DNA from: Tribonema minus
Taxonomy: Eukaryota > Sar > Xanthophyceae > Tribonematales > Tribonemataceae
Assembly (NCBI GenBank): GCA_017506865.1
Contig: JAFCMP010000047.1
Span: forward strand, 310,001-374,000
Direction: 5' to 3'
DNA length: 64,000 bases
Positions 29,958 to 45,100 of this stretch are shown here, piece by piece. The notes below the pieces were generated by a model. The model did not search any database. It was not told the origin of the DNA and worked only from the letters and a program-made list of their open reading frames with translations. Each line of letters opens with the position of its first letter. The first letter of the stretch is position 1. Made by a program: the position numbers and the translations under genes.

Positions 29958-31193
29958 CTTCGGCAAAGTCACGCTCCAACTCTTGAATTTTGTCCAGCAG
30001 GCAAGTCACCAGCCCCTCTGGGAGATCCGCCAGGGTTGCTGACCCACCATGCAGTACTTTCAGGTGCTGCCATGTGGTGATGCCGTGGTACGCAAGGTAG
30101 CAGGAGTAGAAACGCCACGAGTGTGGCTCTTCGCAGACTTCTGAGGAAAATGTCTCCGAAGTTGTGGTCCAGTTCGGGGACATGATCAAACAGCCAGTCT
30201 ACTGGGCCTGAGGGGATTGCCAGAGTGAGAAAGAGTATCAGTTGATTGATGCCGACAATGCATGCGCGCTGATTACTTCGCAGTGAGTTGTTTGTTGCCT
30301 GCAAAAGGCGGGGCCTTTTCTGCTCATCTTGAAGGGCCTTCTCCAGGTTGAAGACCAGACTGTCGTGTGCCACGTTTTTTAACTCGTCCTGAAGTTGACT
30401 ATTGCTAATGTGCAGTCATCAATCACTGCTCTAGGTTGCAGAGCCAGCATGTGCGCTGTTATCAGAGGCCGGTGCATTGCTGCGCCTTGGCCCTTTGAAG
30501 ACGCTGAACGGCGCGCCACAATGGTGCCTGCAGATGCTGCATCTTGCTGTACACAGAGACAGGAGTATTCAGACAACCACAGTCCAAGGCGCACGGCGTG
30601 TGATTGTGTATGTGAGTGTCGTCAGCAAGTTCACACTGCTTGTTCATAGCACATCAAGTTTTGTGGCGATGGAATGCAGAACCAGAAGCACGTAGACTGT
30701 CCCTCAGAGTTGCCACAGCTGGACATGATGATGCGATCAGCGCATCATGTTTGGCTTTCGCAAAAGCCTGAATGGGTATGTTGTGAGCGTAGGTCATGGT
30801 CTATGAGCACACATGAAGCAGCAGGACTGCTCGGCAGCAGCGGTCCGAGCAGCAACCAGCAATGCGGTCTGCAAGGTTCAGTACGCGAACGCTGGACTCA
30901 CCGCTCATGATCACATCCGCTTCCCGCGGATAAACATCCACACAGGGCTCGCACGCCTCCAAAAGCTGCCTTCGCCACTCGATTTCCTTGTTGAGAGCCT
31001 CTACCTCGTCCAGCTCGCAGGCGGCGTCGAGACGTGGGACAAGGCTTTCCAGAGCCGCTTTTACGGTGCGGTGCAAGCCGCGAAAGTTCCACTTCAGGGC
31101 TACTCCCCCAACATCATCGAGGTCGGGATTGAGCCAAGCGGCGGCGCTCATGTTGCCGCCTCGTCGAGGTTGCTCCTCTCTGGTTTGATGCAC
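29958..31193 (-). pseudogene. Unrecognised gene, copy 2 (exons 1-2 only, frameshift in exon 2)
   Basis: Exon 1 (31,193-30,902) reads WLNPDLDDVGGVALKWNFRG, LHRTVKAALESLVPRLDAAC, then EVEALNKEIEWRRQLLEACE, open throughout where copy 1 has a stop. Exon 2 (30,207-29,958) is 250 bp against 249 bp in copy 1: one extra base near ATTTTCCTCAGAAG shifts the frame after DHNFGDIF. Donors (AGCG|GTGAGTCC, GAAG|GTGAGCC) and the acceptor are conserved in both copies. No counterpart of exon 3 was found between here and copy 1. The duplicated block extends on to about 31,305 and, in copy 1, to about 29,050. Confidence 0.55.
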
Positions 31194-31305
31194 ACACGTC
31201 TAGACGATGGTATCGGCCTTTGAGTGCGTCGGCACCTCACACGCTACGCGGTGCTTACTTGATCCTTCGGCGGCACCGCATACGGCTCCGGTAGCGCCTG
31301 CAGTT

Positions 31306-31852
31306 AGATGATTCCAAGGGTGGTGGCCTTATGCGATGCGATGCTGATGCTGCGAGGTTTATTCCGGTTCTCGATCAAAAACTTCAAGACCAAACTTGAA
31401 CTGCAGGGGAAACTTGAAAGAGTGCTGGTGGTCCAGAGAGCTCGATACTATGGCAATAATGTGTTATTTGATTGGTTATTGCGTGATGCATCACAAAGAG
31501 CCCTGCCACATGAGAGCGATAACCCAGGTAAAGTCCTCTCAAACATTCCCCACTGTCACTGGCAGTATGAACGGCCGCGCGCGCACTGTTGCGCTGTGAG
31601 CAATGACATAATGTGCTGCGTACTTCCCGTCGCGCCTGACCCTGCCGTGTCCATGCCGCAGCCTTCCCACAAACGCAGCGTCTGCAACATGATGGAAGCA
31701 TACACACTGCCACGCGCGCGCCGCAGCACACCAGCATGCAGCACCAGCCGGCAGCAGCACTACAGCCCCCCCCCCACCCCATCTACTCGCCCGGGGCACC
31801 GCTCCCTTCAATTGAGCGCTGACCCCCCCCCCCCCCCCCCCCACGCGCGTGC
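31306..31852. other. Intergenic stretch between adenosine kinase and copy 2
   Basis: It holds a C17-18 run (about 31,826-31,843) close to the adenosine kinase stop and no supported exon. Confidence 0.4.
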
Positions 31853-35933
<4,081 letters not shown>

Positions 35934-38060
35934 ATGCTGTCGCTTACGGCACGGCAGGGCTGGCGTGCAATCAGAGGATTTCAGCTTGCTGCACAGCCTT
36001 TGCTTCACAAAATCCACAGCTTTGATCATACTGGGATCTCGACAATCGTCCCGCGCACTGTCAAGGCAAGCGCCTCTCATGCTGGTGCCATCCATGGAAG
36101 CAAAGGTGCCACGTATGCCATGGGCATACGCCGCAGCTGTGCCAGTGTGCCTTCTGAGCAGGCCACAGCGGCTGCAGATAGCCAGGCTGAGGAGCGCCCG
36201 CACGATTCCAACTCATCCACACCGAAGCCCAAACCATCAGGCCTGCCAGCACACAGAGCACCGAAAAAATGGCGGCGAAGCAGAAGTGGCGGCGGCGGCA
36301 GCACGAGGAGCGGCAGGAACGGCCTTGACGGGGCCGGCAGCAAAAAAATCAGGGACGCAAGCAGCACTGGTGCCAATGGCCACGACGGCAAGGGCACCAG
36401 CAGCAGAAGCAAGCACGCTGATGACAGCAGCAAAGGTACCAGCGGCAGGAGCACCGCCAGCAACGGCAGCAGCGGTGCCAGCGGCACCGTTCGCAAGGGC
36501 GCAAGCCGCAGAGGCGGGCGTGCGCGCGACACCCGAACCAGTGGCAGCGGCAAAACTATCAGCGGCGACGGCAAAGTGGTCAACAAGCTGACCCACGACC
36601 ACGTCTGGCAAGACCTTCTGCGTCGCATACAGTCAGGCGAAAAGGCTCTCGATAGCGACAAGCTCAAGGCCCTCCTGCCGGCCGCCGCCGCCGCGCGCCA
36701 GCTCGAAGTCGTGCGCAGCGCGCTGACGCAGCTGACAGATGCCGGGCTCGCCACATCGAGCGACCGGGGGCACCTCGTACGCGTGCACGTGGCGCGGCGC
36801 GACACCACCAACGCGGAACTGGCCCTCGGCGAGATGGTAGACGGCGGTCACAAGCCCGAGCTGGAGGTCTTCCAGGCCGTCCTCGGCTCCAAAATTATCG
36901 CCAAACACGACGACGGCGGAGCCGCGATCCTCGAGCGCATGTCGAGCTGCGGCACGCTGCCAGACCTGCGGGCATACAACATGGCGCTGCGCCTGTGCCG
37001 CGGCGGCGCCGCCGCCGTGCAGCAGGCGGACGGCGTCCTGGCGCGCATGGCGCTGGGAGGCGTCGCGCCGGACGAGGTCACGTTCCGCTGGGTGATGAAG
37101 GCGTGCGCGCTCGCGGGCGACGCGCGGCGCGCCGTGGGCGCGTTCCGCGACATGACGGCGCGCCTCCCCGCGTTCGCCGACGCGACGCTGTGGATGTCCC
37201 ACATGAAGCGCGTCGCGAGGCTCGAGGAGCCGCGCGACGTGCTCGCAGAGGCGGCGCGCATGGCGGAGCGCGGCGTTACCATTCAGAGCGCCAAGCTCGA
37301 CACGCTCGTGCTGACGGCGCACGCGCGCCTCGGCGACCGCGCCGCCGTCGAGCGCGCGCTGACGCAAGCGAGCGCGCCGGTGACTACCAAGACGCTCGCC
37401 GAGCTCGCCAAGGGGTACGCGGGGGCGGGGGACCTCGACGCCGCGGAGCGCACGCTGGAGGCGCTCTGCGAGAGCAGCGCCGACGGCGCCACCGCCGCGC
37501 AGCTCGCGGCGACGCTCGTGTACTTCGTCCTCGCGTGCAGCCGTGCTGGTGACCTGCCACGCATTCTGCGCTGGCTGCCGCGCGTCGCGCCGCTGGGCCG
37601 GCGGCGCCTCCCCGTCATGGTGCTCATCGCGGTGAGCACGGCGCATGAGATCGGCGACGCCGCGGCGGCGGACGCGCTGTGGCGCGACGCCGGCGGCGCG
37701 GCGGAGTTCGGCCTGTACAAGGCGCTGGCGCCCCCGGAGGAGGGGGGCGGAAGGGGGTGGACGGTGCTCGTGGACGAGGTCGTGCAGCAGCCGACGCATG
37801 AGCTGAGCTGCGCGCTGGATGTCAGCAGCAGTCGCATCGGCGTCGCGCACGCTGCGCTGCGCGCGGAGGCGCGGCAGCTGCGCGCGCAGCCGCCGCCTGC
37901 GGTGCGCTACATCTTTGGGGGGGCGGAGACGCCTGAACACCACGCGAATGCAGCTGCGGTCAGCGCGGTCATGGAGGAAGCTGGCGTAACGGTTTCTGCT
38001 GTGCCAGAAACACCAGGGTTGTTTAGGGCCTCGGTGCCTGAACAAGCGCAGGCGCAATAA
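35934..38060 (+). CDS. PPR-like organelle protein A (708 aa)
   Basis: A single-exon frame. The N-terminus (MLSLTARQGWRAIRGFQLAA) is Arg-rich, free of acid and amphipathic, as in mitochondrial presequences. Residues about 60-205 are Ser/Gly/Lys-rich and disordered. From about residue 215 to 560 the chain is helix-turn-helix repeats of PPR type, for example PDLRAYNMALRLCRGG and GVAPDEVTFRWVMKACALAG (with A-G-D-xx-A-x-x-x-F after it), and AKGYAGAGDLDAAERTLEAL. PPR proteins bind organelle RNA and act in its processing or stability. The C-terminal 150 residues (VRYIFGGAETPEHHANAAAV) are unassigned. It is the tandem paralogue of gene B with about 75-80% identity by eye; the ordered parts are better conserved than the linker, so both look maintained by selection. 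Confidence 0.8.
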   Translation: MLSLTARQGWRAIRGFQLAAQPLLHKIHSFDHTGISTIVPRTVKASASHAGAIHGSKGATYAMGIRRSCASVPSEQATAAADSQAEERPHDSNSSTPKPKPSGLPAHRAPKKWRRSRSGGGGSTRSGRNGLDGAGSKKIRDASSTGANGHDGKGTSSRSKHADDSSKGTSGRSTASNGSSGASGTVRKGASRRGGRARDTRTSGSGKTISGDGKVVNKLTHDHVWQDLLRRIQSGEKALDSDKLKALLPAAAAARQLEVVRSALTQLTDAGLATSSDRGHLVRVHVARRDTTNAELALGEMVDGGHKPELEVFQAVLGSKIIAKHDDGGAAILERMSSCGTLPDLRAYNMALRLCRGGAAAVQQADGVLARMALGGVAPDEVTFRWVMKACALAGDARRAVGAFRDMTARLPAFADATLWMSHMKRVARLEEPRDVLAEAARMAERGVTIQSAKLDTLVLTAHARLGDRAAVERALTQASAPVTTKTLAELAKGYAGAGDLDAAERTLEALCESSADGATAAQLAATLVYFVLACSRAGDLPRILRWLPRVAPLGRRRLPVMVLIAVSTAHEIGDAAAADALWRDAGGAAEFGLYKALAPPEEGGGRGWTVLVDEVVQQPTHELSCALDVSSSRIGVAHAALRAEARQLRAQPPPAVRYIFGGAETPEHHANAAAVSAVMEEAGVTVSAVPETPGLFRASVPEQAQAQ

Positions 38061-38907
38061 CAACGAGTGAGGCAGGGTTGCCATTTTTGTGATTCCTGTC
38101 TGAAGTGGTGCTCATGTCTTTGGGTTCTGTCGCCCGTACCCACGTATGCCCATAGCTGACCATCTTTTTGGCATGTGCAACAGACATCTGACCATTTACA
38201 TGATACACAATAATGGCAAGTCTCAGACCAGCGCCATTGATCAGTGCCCTGAATCAGGCAGCATGTGCATGCACGCATGATCAGCAGATGCGGCACCAGG
38301 CACACTATGAAAGGCTGCTTGCTCATTGAAAACGTTGCCGGCATCACGAAGCGCGCATATGGCACGGGATGAAGTCCGCTGGCGGCTGCACCGACTTACA
38401 CAATTGCAGCTGCGGCTGAAAACGCGCAAAAGGCAACGCAAACGTCTGCTCTCTGCTTGCGTGTGCGCTTGGTGACTACTGCGCCGCAAGTGGCAACCTA
38501 TGTAAGCATAGCAGCTATCGATATACCCCCTTCCCCTCCCCCCTCCCTCTCCCCTCCAAACTGGCAATCAAAATAATGTCGTTCCAGCAAGTGTGCTCTC
38601 ACCAGCGGGCGATCCTGACTGAGGCACACACACCCTGTGGCAAAGGGGCACCTAGCACCTACTGTATCCGCTGAAGGTCGCTGCGCCACGCGGCGCACAC
38701 ACACAGCCCTCCGCCGTTTACCACTACCACTACTGCAATGCATCTGGCACAATGTGGCAGCGCTCCACATCATCAGCCGCTTCGTGACGTCCATCGTGCC
38801 CTGCTGCGCCTGCCGCAGAAGCGCACAACTCAGGCTTCACTACTGATGCGGCCAAGCAGCCTCCCGCGTGTGCCAGCGCGGTCTCCTCAGGCATACAGAG
38901 TGTGCGT

Positions 38908-41900
38908 CTATGCCTTCTGGCCTTCCTCCACGGGCTTCTTGGGAGCGCTGCTGCTGCCGCTGCCGCCGCCCGCGGCAGCGGACGCCTTAAGGGCGTTGGC
39001 GAACGACTGCCGCTGCCCCCATGCGCCAGTGTCCCCGCTGCCGCCGCTGCCGCCGCTGCTTTCCTCGACTCCTCAGATGGCGCCGCTGCCGCTGCCGCTG
39101 CCGGTGCTGCCGCTGCCGCCGCCGGTTCTGCCGCTGCTGCGTCTCCTGACGGTGCTGCAGCTGCGGACTCCTCTGCCGCTGCCGGCGCAGCAGCGGCAGC
39201 AGCGGGCGCTGCTGGCTTGGTCTCTGCTGCCGACGCCGGCGGCGCGGCGGTCTCAGCAGGTGCCTGGGGGGGCTCTGGTGCTGGTGCTGCAGCCTGCAAA
39301 AACCCAAGCGCACGAGCACAACATAGTGCCTCAGAAACAGGCCAGATATGAGTGACCATACTAAGTGTGCTGCGGGAAGATGCTGATGAAGGGGGTGCTA
39401 CAAGGGGTCAAACCTGGGATGAAAGGGGGTTTAGTGGGGGGTAGGGGGGATGCAGGGGCAGTGGTCGGACAGGATGAATACGTGATACTGGCTCACAGCA
39501 GACCCTGATGTACAGGATTGCTCGCGAATCAAACGTGTCTCGTTATTCCACTCCCCAACACCCAAAACCGACATCTTGACCTACCTACATAGAACTCAAG
39601 AAGTACAAGATCGGCGGTTGCCAGTAGAGGCGCGACCGCTGCGGCAGCGGCAACTGCATCAGCGGCTGGCCGCGCTTATGGCGCAGCCATTCCGGCAACA
39701 CACGACGCAGCTGCCGCTGGATCAGGGGCCGCGGCGGCAGCACAGGCGGCACCAGCGGCAGCAGCAGCAGCGGCGGCGCACGGCGCAACTACTCCGGCGG
39801 CAGCAGCAGCGGCGGCAGCAGCAGCTGCTCCAGCATCAGAGGCTGCTGCAGCAGCGGCAGCACATGTTGCACCTCAAGTGGCCTCGGCGGCATCACTAAC
39901 TGCAGCATCAACAGCAGCGGCTGCGGGCATAGGCAACACAGCTGCTACAGGCCCTACTAGCCTAAGGGCTGCTGCAGCACCTGCAACAGGAGCAGCGTCG
40001 GCAGGCGGCGCCGCAACCGTGCCGGCTGCGACAGCGGCAATGGCGGTGGCAGCGGCCAATGCGGCAGGTGCTGCACCAACACCTGCGGCAGCAGCAACAC
40101 CACTGGCAGCAGCAGCAACGGCAGGCGGCGCAGCTGCAGCACCAGCGCACGCAGCAGCGGCAGCCGTCAATGCAGGCGCTGCGCGTTCCACACCAGCAAT
40201 GCTACAAGGCGCAGCAGCAGCAGAGGTGGCGCGCCTGCCCCTCATGCGGACGATCGCCACAGCTGCCACATCTCTACGTGCAGCAACAGGTGACAAGCTG
40301 GAACATATACTGCCACCAGCGCTAACGCCACTGCAGCAGCAACCACCTACGCAGCAGCCGCCGCTGCGGCCGACAGCAGGTGGTGGCACTGGTGCGGATG
40401 CTGCTTGCGTACTTGACGCCAGTGCTCTGCAGTTGCAGTGTAGCCTGAAGCGCCCCAATCAGAGTGCGCTTGCAGATGCCGTCGCTACCGAGCTTGCAGA
40501 TAAGGTGGAGGCGGACCTGCAACAGCTGCCGCAGGGCACGCAACGCACGCAAGCACTTGCTCGATTCCGGTCGCAGCGCCACATGCACTCGATCGGCATG
40601 GCATTCCTCAACGAGCCCATGTACTCCACAACGGCTTCGTTCGATGGCCTATCCTGGCAGCTGGCCGTCAAACGCGCCATCGGAGTAGAGGAGCAGACGG
40701 CAGGCTGCAAGCTGTGCGGGAAGTCGCCGGGCGGCACCCTGCATGCACGGCTGTGTCAAGCGCCACGCGTCAAGGCGCACGACACCATCGTCCACAATAG
40801 CGTCAAGAGGGCCACGCAGCGCATCCTGCGGCAATACCTCAAAACGGGACTGGTGGACGAGGACTACACGCCGTTTCTGGGGTCCGCCGGGCCGCCGGGG
40901 AGTCGCAGGATGGACATCGTGCTGCCTGCCGACGCCTTCCCGGTGACCGGCTACGACGACCCGACACGCCACCTACCGCTCATGGTGGACGTTACCTGCT
41001 TCGAGGCACAGGTGGCGTCGCGGGCGGCGAAGACTGCAGCAGACCCCGAGCGATGCTGCCGCGACCAAGAGGCCGCCAAGACTACCCACTATTCTGGTCA
41101 TTATGATCAGAATTGCTACAAACTTGCCACTTTGGCAATAGGGTCATTTGGCAGCATCGGGGAGCAGGGGCGGAAGCTGCTGGAGGCTGTGGCAACGGAG
41201 TATGCCAGCAGGATGTCAGTGCCCGGAGGAGCGCGCCCTAAAGCTCTCAAGGGCATCGCCCTGGCGCGCTTACGCTCGGCACTGTCGGCAGCGCTCCACA
41301 TGGCGTACTCTGGCCGTGTCATGACACACATGGCAGAATCCAGGGGGGGGGGGCACATGGAGGAGGACGTAGGGGAGGACCCCGAGATGCCATTTTGCGG
41401 CGGCGGCGTTTGAGTGGTTGTCGTTGCGACACTTTACAGACTGTCATACGACATGTAGATTCCTTACAGCTAGATGCCAATCATCTGGGCTTTTTCGCGC
41501 CCTGAGCGAGAATTAATAAAAAGTACAAGATTGCCTATTTGGAAGTAGCAAACCCAACAAGATGCGCAACTTCAACAACGAGGCACTGATGCTACTGCTT
41601 GAACTCAGGTCTACGTCACCTTAACGGACGGTTTCTCCCAGCCACGCGCCGCCTGTGGCGCAGGCGGCGCCGCCGCTGCCGCCTCCGCTGCCGACGCCGC
41701 CGCCGCTGCCGGCTCCCGCCTGCGATCGCCGCCCCTATGCTCGGCCCCCCTCCCCCGCTGTGACCGCCCCCTTTGTGGTCTCCGCCTCTGTGGTGGTCCC
41801 CCCCCTCCCCCCTCCTGTGGTTGTGGTGGCCCTTCTCTCGGGGGGCGTGCTTGTCGCCCTTTTCGTGCCGCTCGCCGCGCTCGGCTGGCGCGTGGGGGCG

Positions 41901-41908
41901 TCCTTGGG
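38908..41908 (-). pseudogene. Decayed copy of the last two LARP4-like exons, split by a LINE
   Basis: Exon-9 copy 41,908-41,630 and exon-10 copy 39,293-38,908, matching the functional exons at 46,367-46,077 and 45,680-45,234. Exon 9 here has lost single bases in two G-runs (one after the acceptor, one in the Gly/His-rich tract); exon 10 has lost one base before the Gly-rich tract and is shorter. The upstream eight exons are absent, so no complete LARP product can come from this copy. The intron between the two exons holds the truncated LINE. A pseudogene left by the segmental duplication. Confidence 0.8.
39612..41520 (+). mobile_element. 5'-truncated LINE copy with 11-bp target-site duplication
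   Basis: 1.9 kb, nearly identical (about 99% by eye) to the 3' part of the element at 12.7-18.1 kb but in the opposite orientation. It starts within the end of the reverse-transcriptase ORF (VEARPLRQRQ), keeps the same 22-bp overlap of the two frames, and holds the whole endonuclease ORF (39,878-41,413) with an intact GCKLCGKSPGGTLHARLC knuckle. AAGTACAAGAT flanks it at 39,601-39,611 and 41,521-41,531. The paralogous unpierced site is in unit B at about 45,978 (AAGTACAAAT). The few bases around 39,612-39,626 (CGGCGGTTGCCAGTAG) match neither side well and may be filler. A recent insertion. Confidence 0.9.
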
Positions 41909-42115
41909 CTGCGCGGGAGAGCGGCAGCAAGGGGGGGAGAGGGGGGGGCTCATTAACTTCCGATATATAAACCGTTGTACCTACTTAAAGTATATAGACA
42001 CTACTGGTTTTTTGTTATTGTTATGTTATTACTGGTTTTTTGTCTGGGGAGCATGAAGTCCAGAATTAGGTCAACAGGTACACGTACACACGTACACACA
42101 CGTTCGTGTAGTAGC

Positions 42116-45100
42116 TACTTCAAACCGAACTTGAACTATTCATCAAAGAGAGCTGCAGCCTGCAGAGCAGCAGCGCCTCTGCGTGTACGAGGATGTTGTG
42201 AACGCAAGATCACGAAGACTTTAACAGGACGGCGTCTGCTGCACACGGGTGTCATCAGATGCTGTCGCTCACGGCACGGCAGGGCTGGCGTGCCGTCAGA
42301 GGATTTCAGCTTGCTGCACAGCCTTTGCGTTACAAAATCAACAGCTCTGATCATACTGGGATCTCGACAATCGTCCCGCGCATTGTCAAGGCAAGCGCCT
42401 CTCATGCTGGTGCCATCCATGGAAGCAAAGGTGCCACGTATGCCATGGGCATACGCCGCAGCTGTGCCAGTGTGCATTCTGAGCAGACCACAGCAACTGC
42501 AGATAGCCAGGCTGAGGAGCGCCCCCACGATCCCAGCTCATCATCACCGAAGCCCAAATCATCAGGCCTGCCAGTACACAATGCACCGAAACAAAGCATT
42601 AGCGGCGGCGGCGGCGACGGCCTGAGCGGGGCCAGCAGCGAAGGTGGTAAGGATGCAAGCAGCAGTGGTGCCAGCGGCCGCGACAGCAAGGGCACCAGCA
42701 GCAGCAGCAAGCGTGCTAATGACAGCGGCAAAGGTACCATCGGCAGCAGCGCCAACAACAGCGTTGTCAGCAACAGCAGCAGCGTCAAAGGCACCGTTCG
42801 CAAGGGCGCAAGCCGCAGAGGCGGGCGTGCGCGCGACACCCGAACCAGTGGCAGCGGCAAAACCATCAGCGGCGACGGCAAAGAGGTCAACAAGCTGACC
42901 CACGACCACGACTGGCAGGACCTGCTGCATCGCATACAGTCAGGCCACAAGGCCCTTGATAGCGACAAGCTTAAGGCCCTACTGCCCGCCGCCGCCCGCG
43001 CGGGCAAGCTCGCACTCGTGCGCAGCGCGCTGGCGCAGCTGACAGACGCCGGGCTCGCCACGTCGAGCGACCGGGGGCACATCGTGCGCGCGCACGTGGC
43101 GCGGCGCGACACCACCAGCGCGGAACTAGCCCTCGGCGAGATGATAGACGCCGGTCACAAGCCCGAGCTGGAGGTCTTCCACGCCGTGCTCGGCTCCAAA
43201 ATACGTGCTGTCCAAAGCGACGGGGGACCCGCAATCCTCGAGCGCATGGCGCGGTGCGGCGCACCGCCGGACCTGTGTGCGTACAACATGGCGCTGCGCC
43301 TGTGCCGCGGCGCCGGCGCCGTGCAGCAGGCGGACAACATCCTGGCGCGCATGGCGCTGGGAGGCATCGCGCCTGACGAGGTCACGTTCCGCTGCGTCAT
43401 CCAGGCGAGCATGCAGGCGGGCGACGCGCGGCGCGCCGTGAGCGCGTTCCGCGACCTGACGGCGCGCTTCCCCGCGTTCGCGGACGCGATGCTGTGGTCG
43501 TGCCACGTGAAGCGTGTCGCGAAGCTCGAGGAGCCGCGCGACGTGCTGGCGGAGGCGGCGCGCATGGCGGAGCGCGGCATCACGATTCAAAGCGCCGCGC
43601 TCGAGAGAGTGCTCCTGTCGGCGCACGCGCGGCTCGGCGACCGCGCCGCCGTCAAGAGCGCGCTGTCGCAAGCGCGCGCGCCGGTCACTGCCAAGACGCT
43701 CGACGCCCTCGTAAAGGGGTACGCGGGCGCGGGGGACCTCGACGCCGCGGAGCGCGCGCTCGAGGCGCTCTGCGAGAGCAGCGCCAGCGCCACCTGCGCG
43801 CGGCTCACCGCCGCGCTCGTGCACTTCCTCCAGGCGGCGGAGCGCGCACGCGATCTGCCACGCATTGTAAGCTGGCTGCCGCGCGTGGCGCCGCTGGGCC
43901 TGCGGCGCCTCTCGATCATGGTGCTGATCGCGGTGAACACGGCGCACGAGGTGGGCGACGCCGCGGCGGCGGACGCGCTGTGGCGCGAGGCCGGCGGCGC
44001 GGCGGATCTCGGCCTGTACAAGGCGCTGGCGCCGCCGGCGGCGGAGGGGAGCGGCGGGGGGGGGTGGACGGTGCTCGTGGACCAGGTCGTGCAGCAGGAG
44101 CATGCGCCAGGCGCTGCGATGGATCTCAGCAGCTGTCGCATTGGCGTTGCGCATGCTGCGCTGCGCGCGGAGGTGCGGCAGCTGCGCGCGCAGCCGCCGC
44201 CCGCGGCGCGCTACATCTTTGCGGGGGCGGCGACGCCTGAGGAGCACGCGAACGCAGCTGCGGTCGGCGCTGTCATGGAGGAAGCCGGCGCAACGGTGTC
44301 TGCAGTGCCAGAATCACCAGGGTTATTCAAGGCCTCGGTGCCTGAACAAGCGCAGGCGCAATAGCAATGACGCAGGCAGGGCAGCCATTATTGAGATCCC
44401 TGTGTCGGAAGGTATGCTGTCGTCTTTGGGTTCGGGTGCCCCCACCCATACATGCCGTGACCATGGCTGAACATCTGGCTCGCGCCAAAGAACATGAGAC
44501 CATTATCATTTATAAATGCGCAAAAATAATGAAGTCATGGCACCATTCATCACCACACCATTCATCAGGTGCCCTGAGTCAGGCAGCATCGTGCATGCAC
44601 GCATGACCAGCAGATGCGGCACCAGGCACACTATGAAACGCTGCTTGCTCATTGAAAACGTTGCCAGCATCACGAAGCGGGCATATGGCACGGGATGAAG
44701 TCCGCTGACAGCAGCACCGATTTGCACAACGCAGCTGCGGCTGAAAATGCGCAAAAGGCAACGCAATCGTCTGCTGCCTGCTTGCGTTTGCGCTTGGTGA
44801 CTACTGCGCTGCGAGTGGAAACCTATGTAAGCAGCCAACGATATACTCCCTTCCCCTCCCCCTCCCCCTCCCCTCCAAACTGGCAATCAAAATAATGTTG
44901 TTCCAGCAAGTGTGTGCTCTCACCAGCGGGCGATCCTGACTGAGGGGGCACACACACCGTCGCACAGGGGCACCTAGCACCTACTGTATCCGCTGAAGGT
45001 CGCTGCACCATGCCACGCACACACACATCCTCCGCGCCGTTTACCACTACAGTACTACTCCAAATGCATCTGGCGCAATGTGGCAGCGCTCCACATCGTC

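Noticed and set aside
36633-38084. A 483-codon open frame antisense to PPR-like gene A (and a 373-codon one antisense to B)
   Set aside because: High GC leaves antisense frames open; the products are Arg/His-rich without domains, while the sense frames carry a presequence and PPR repeats.
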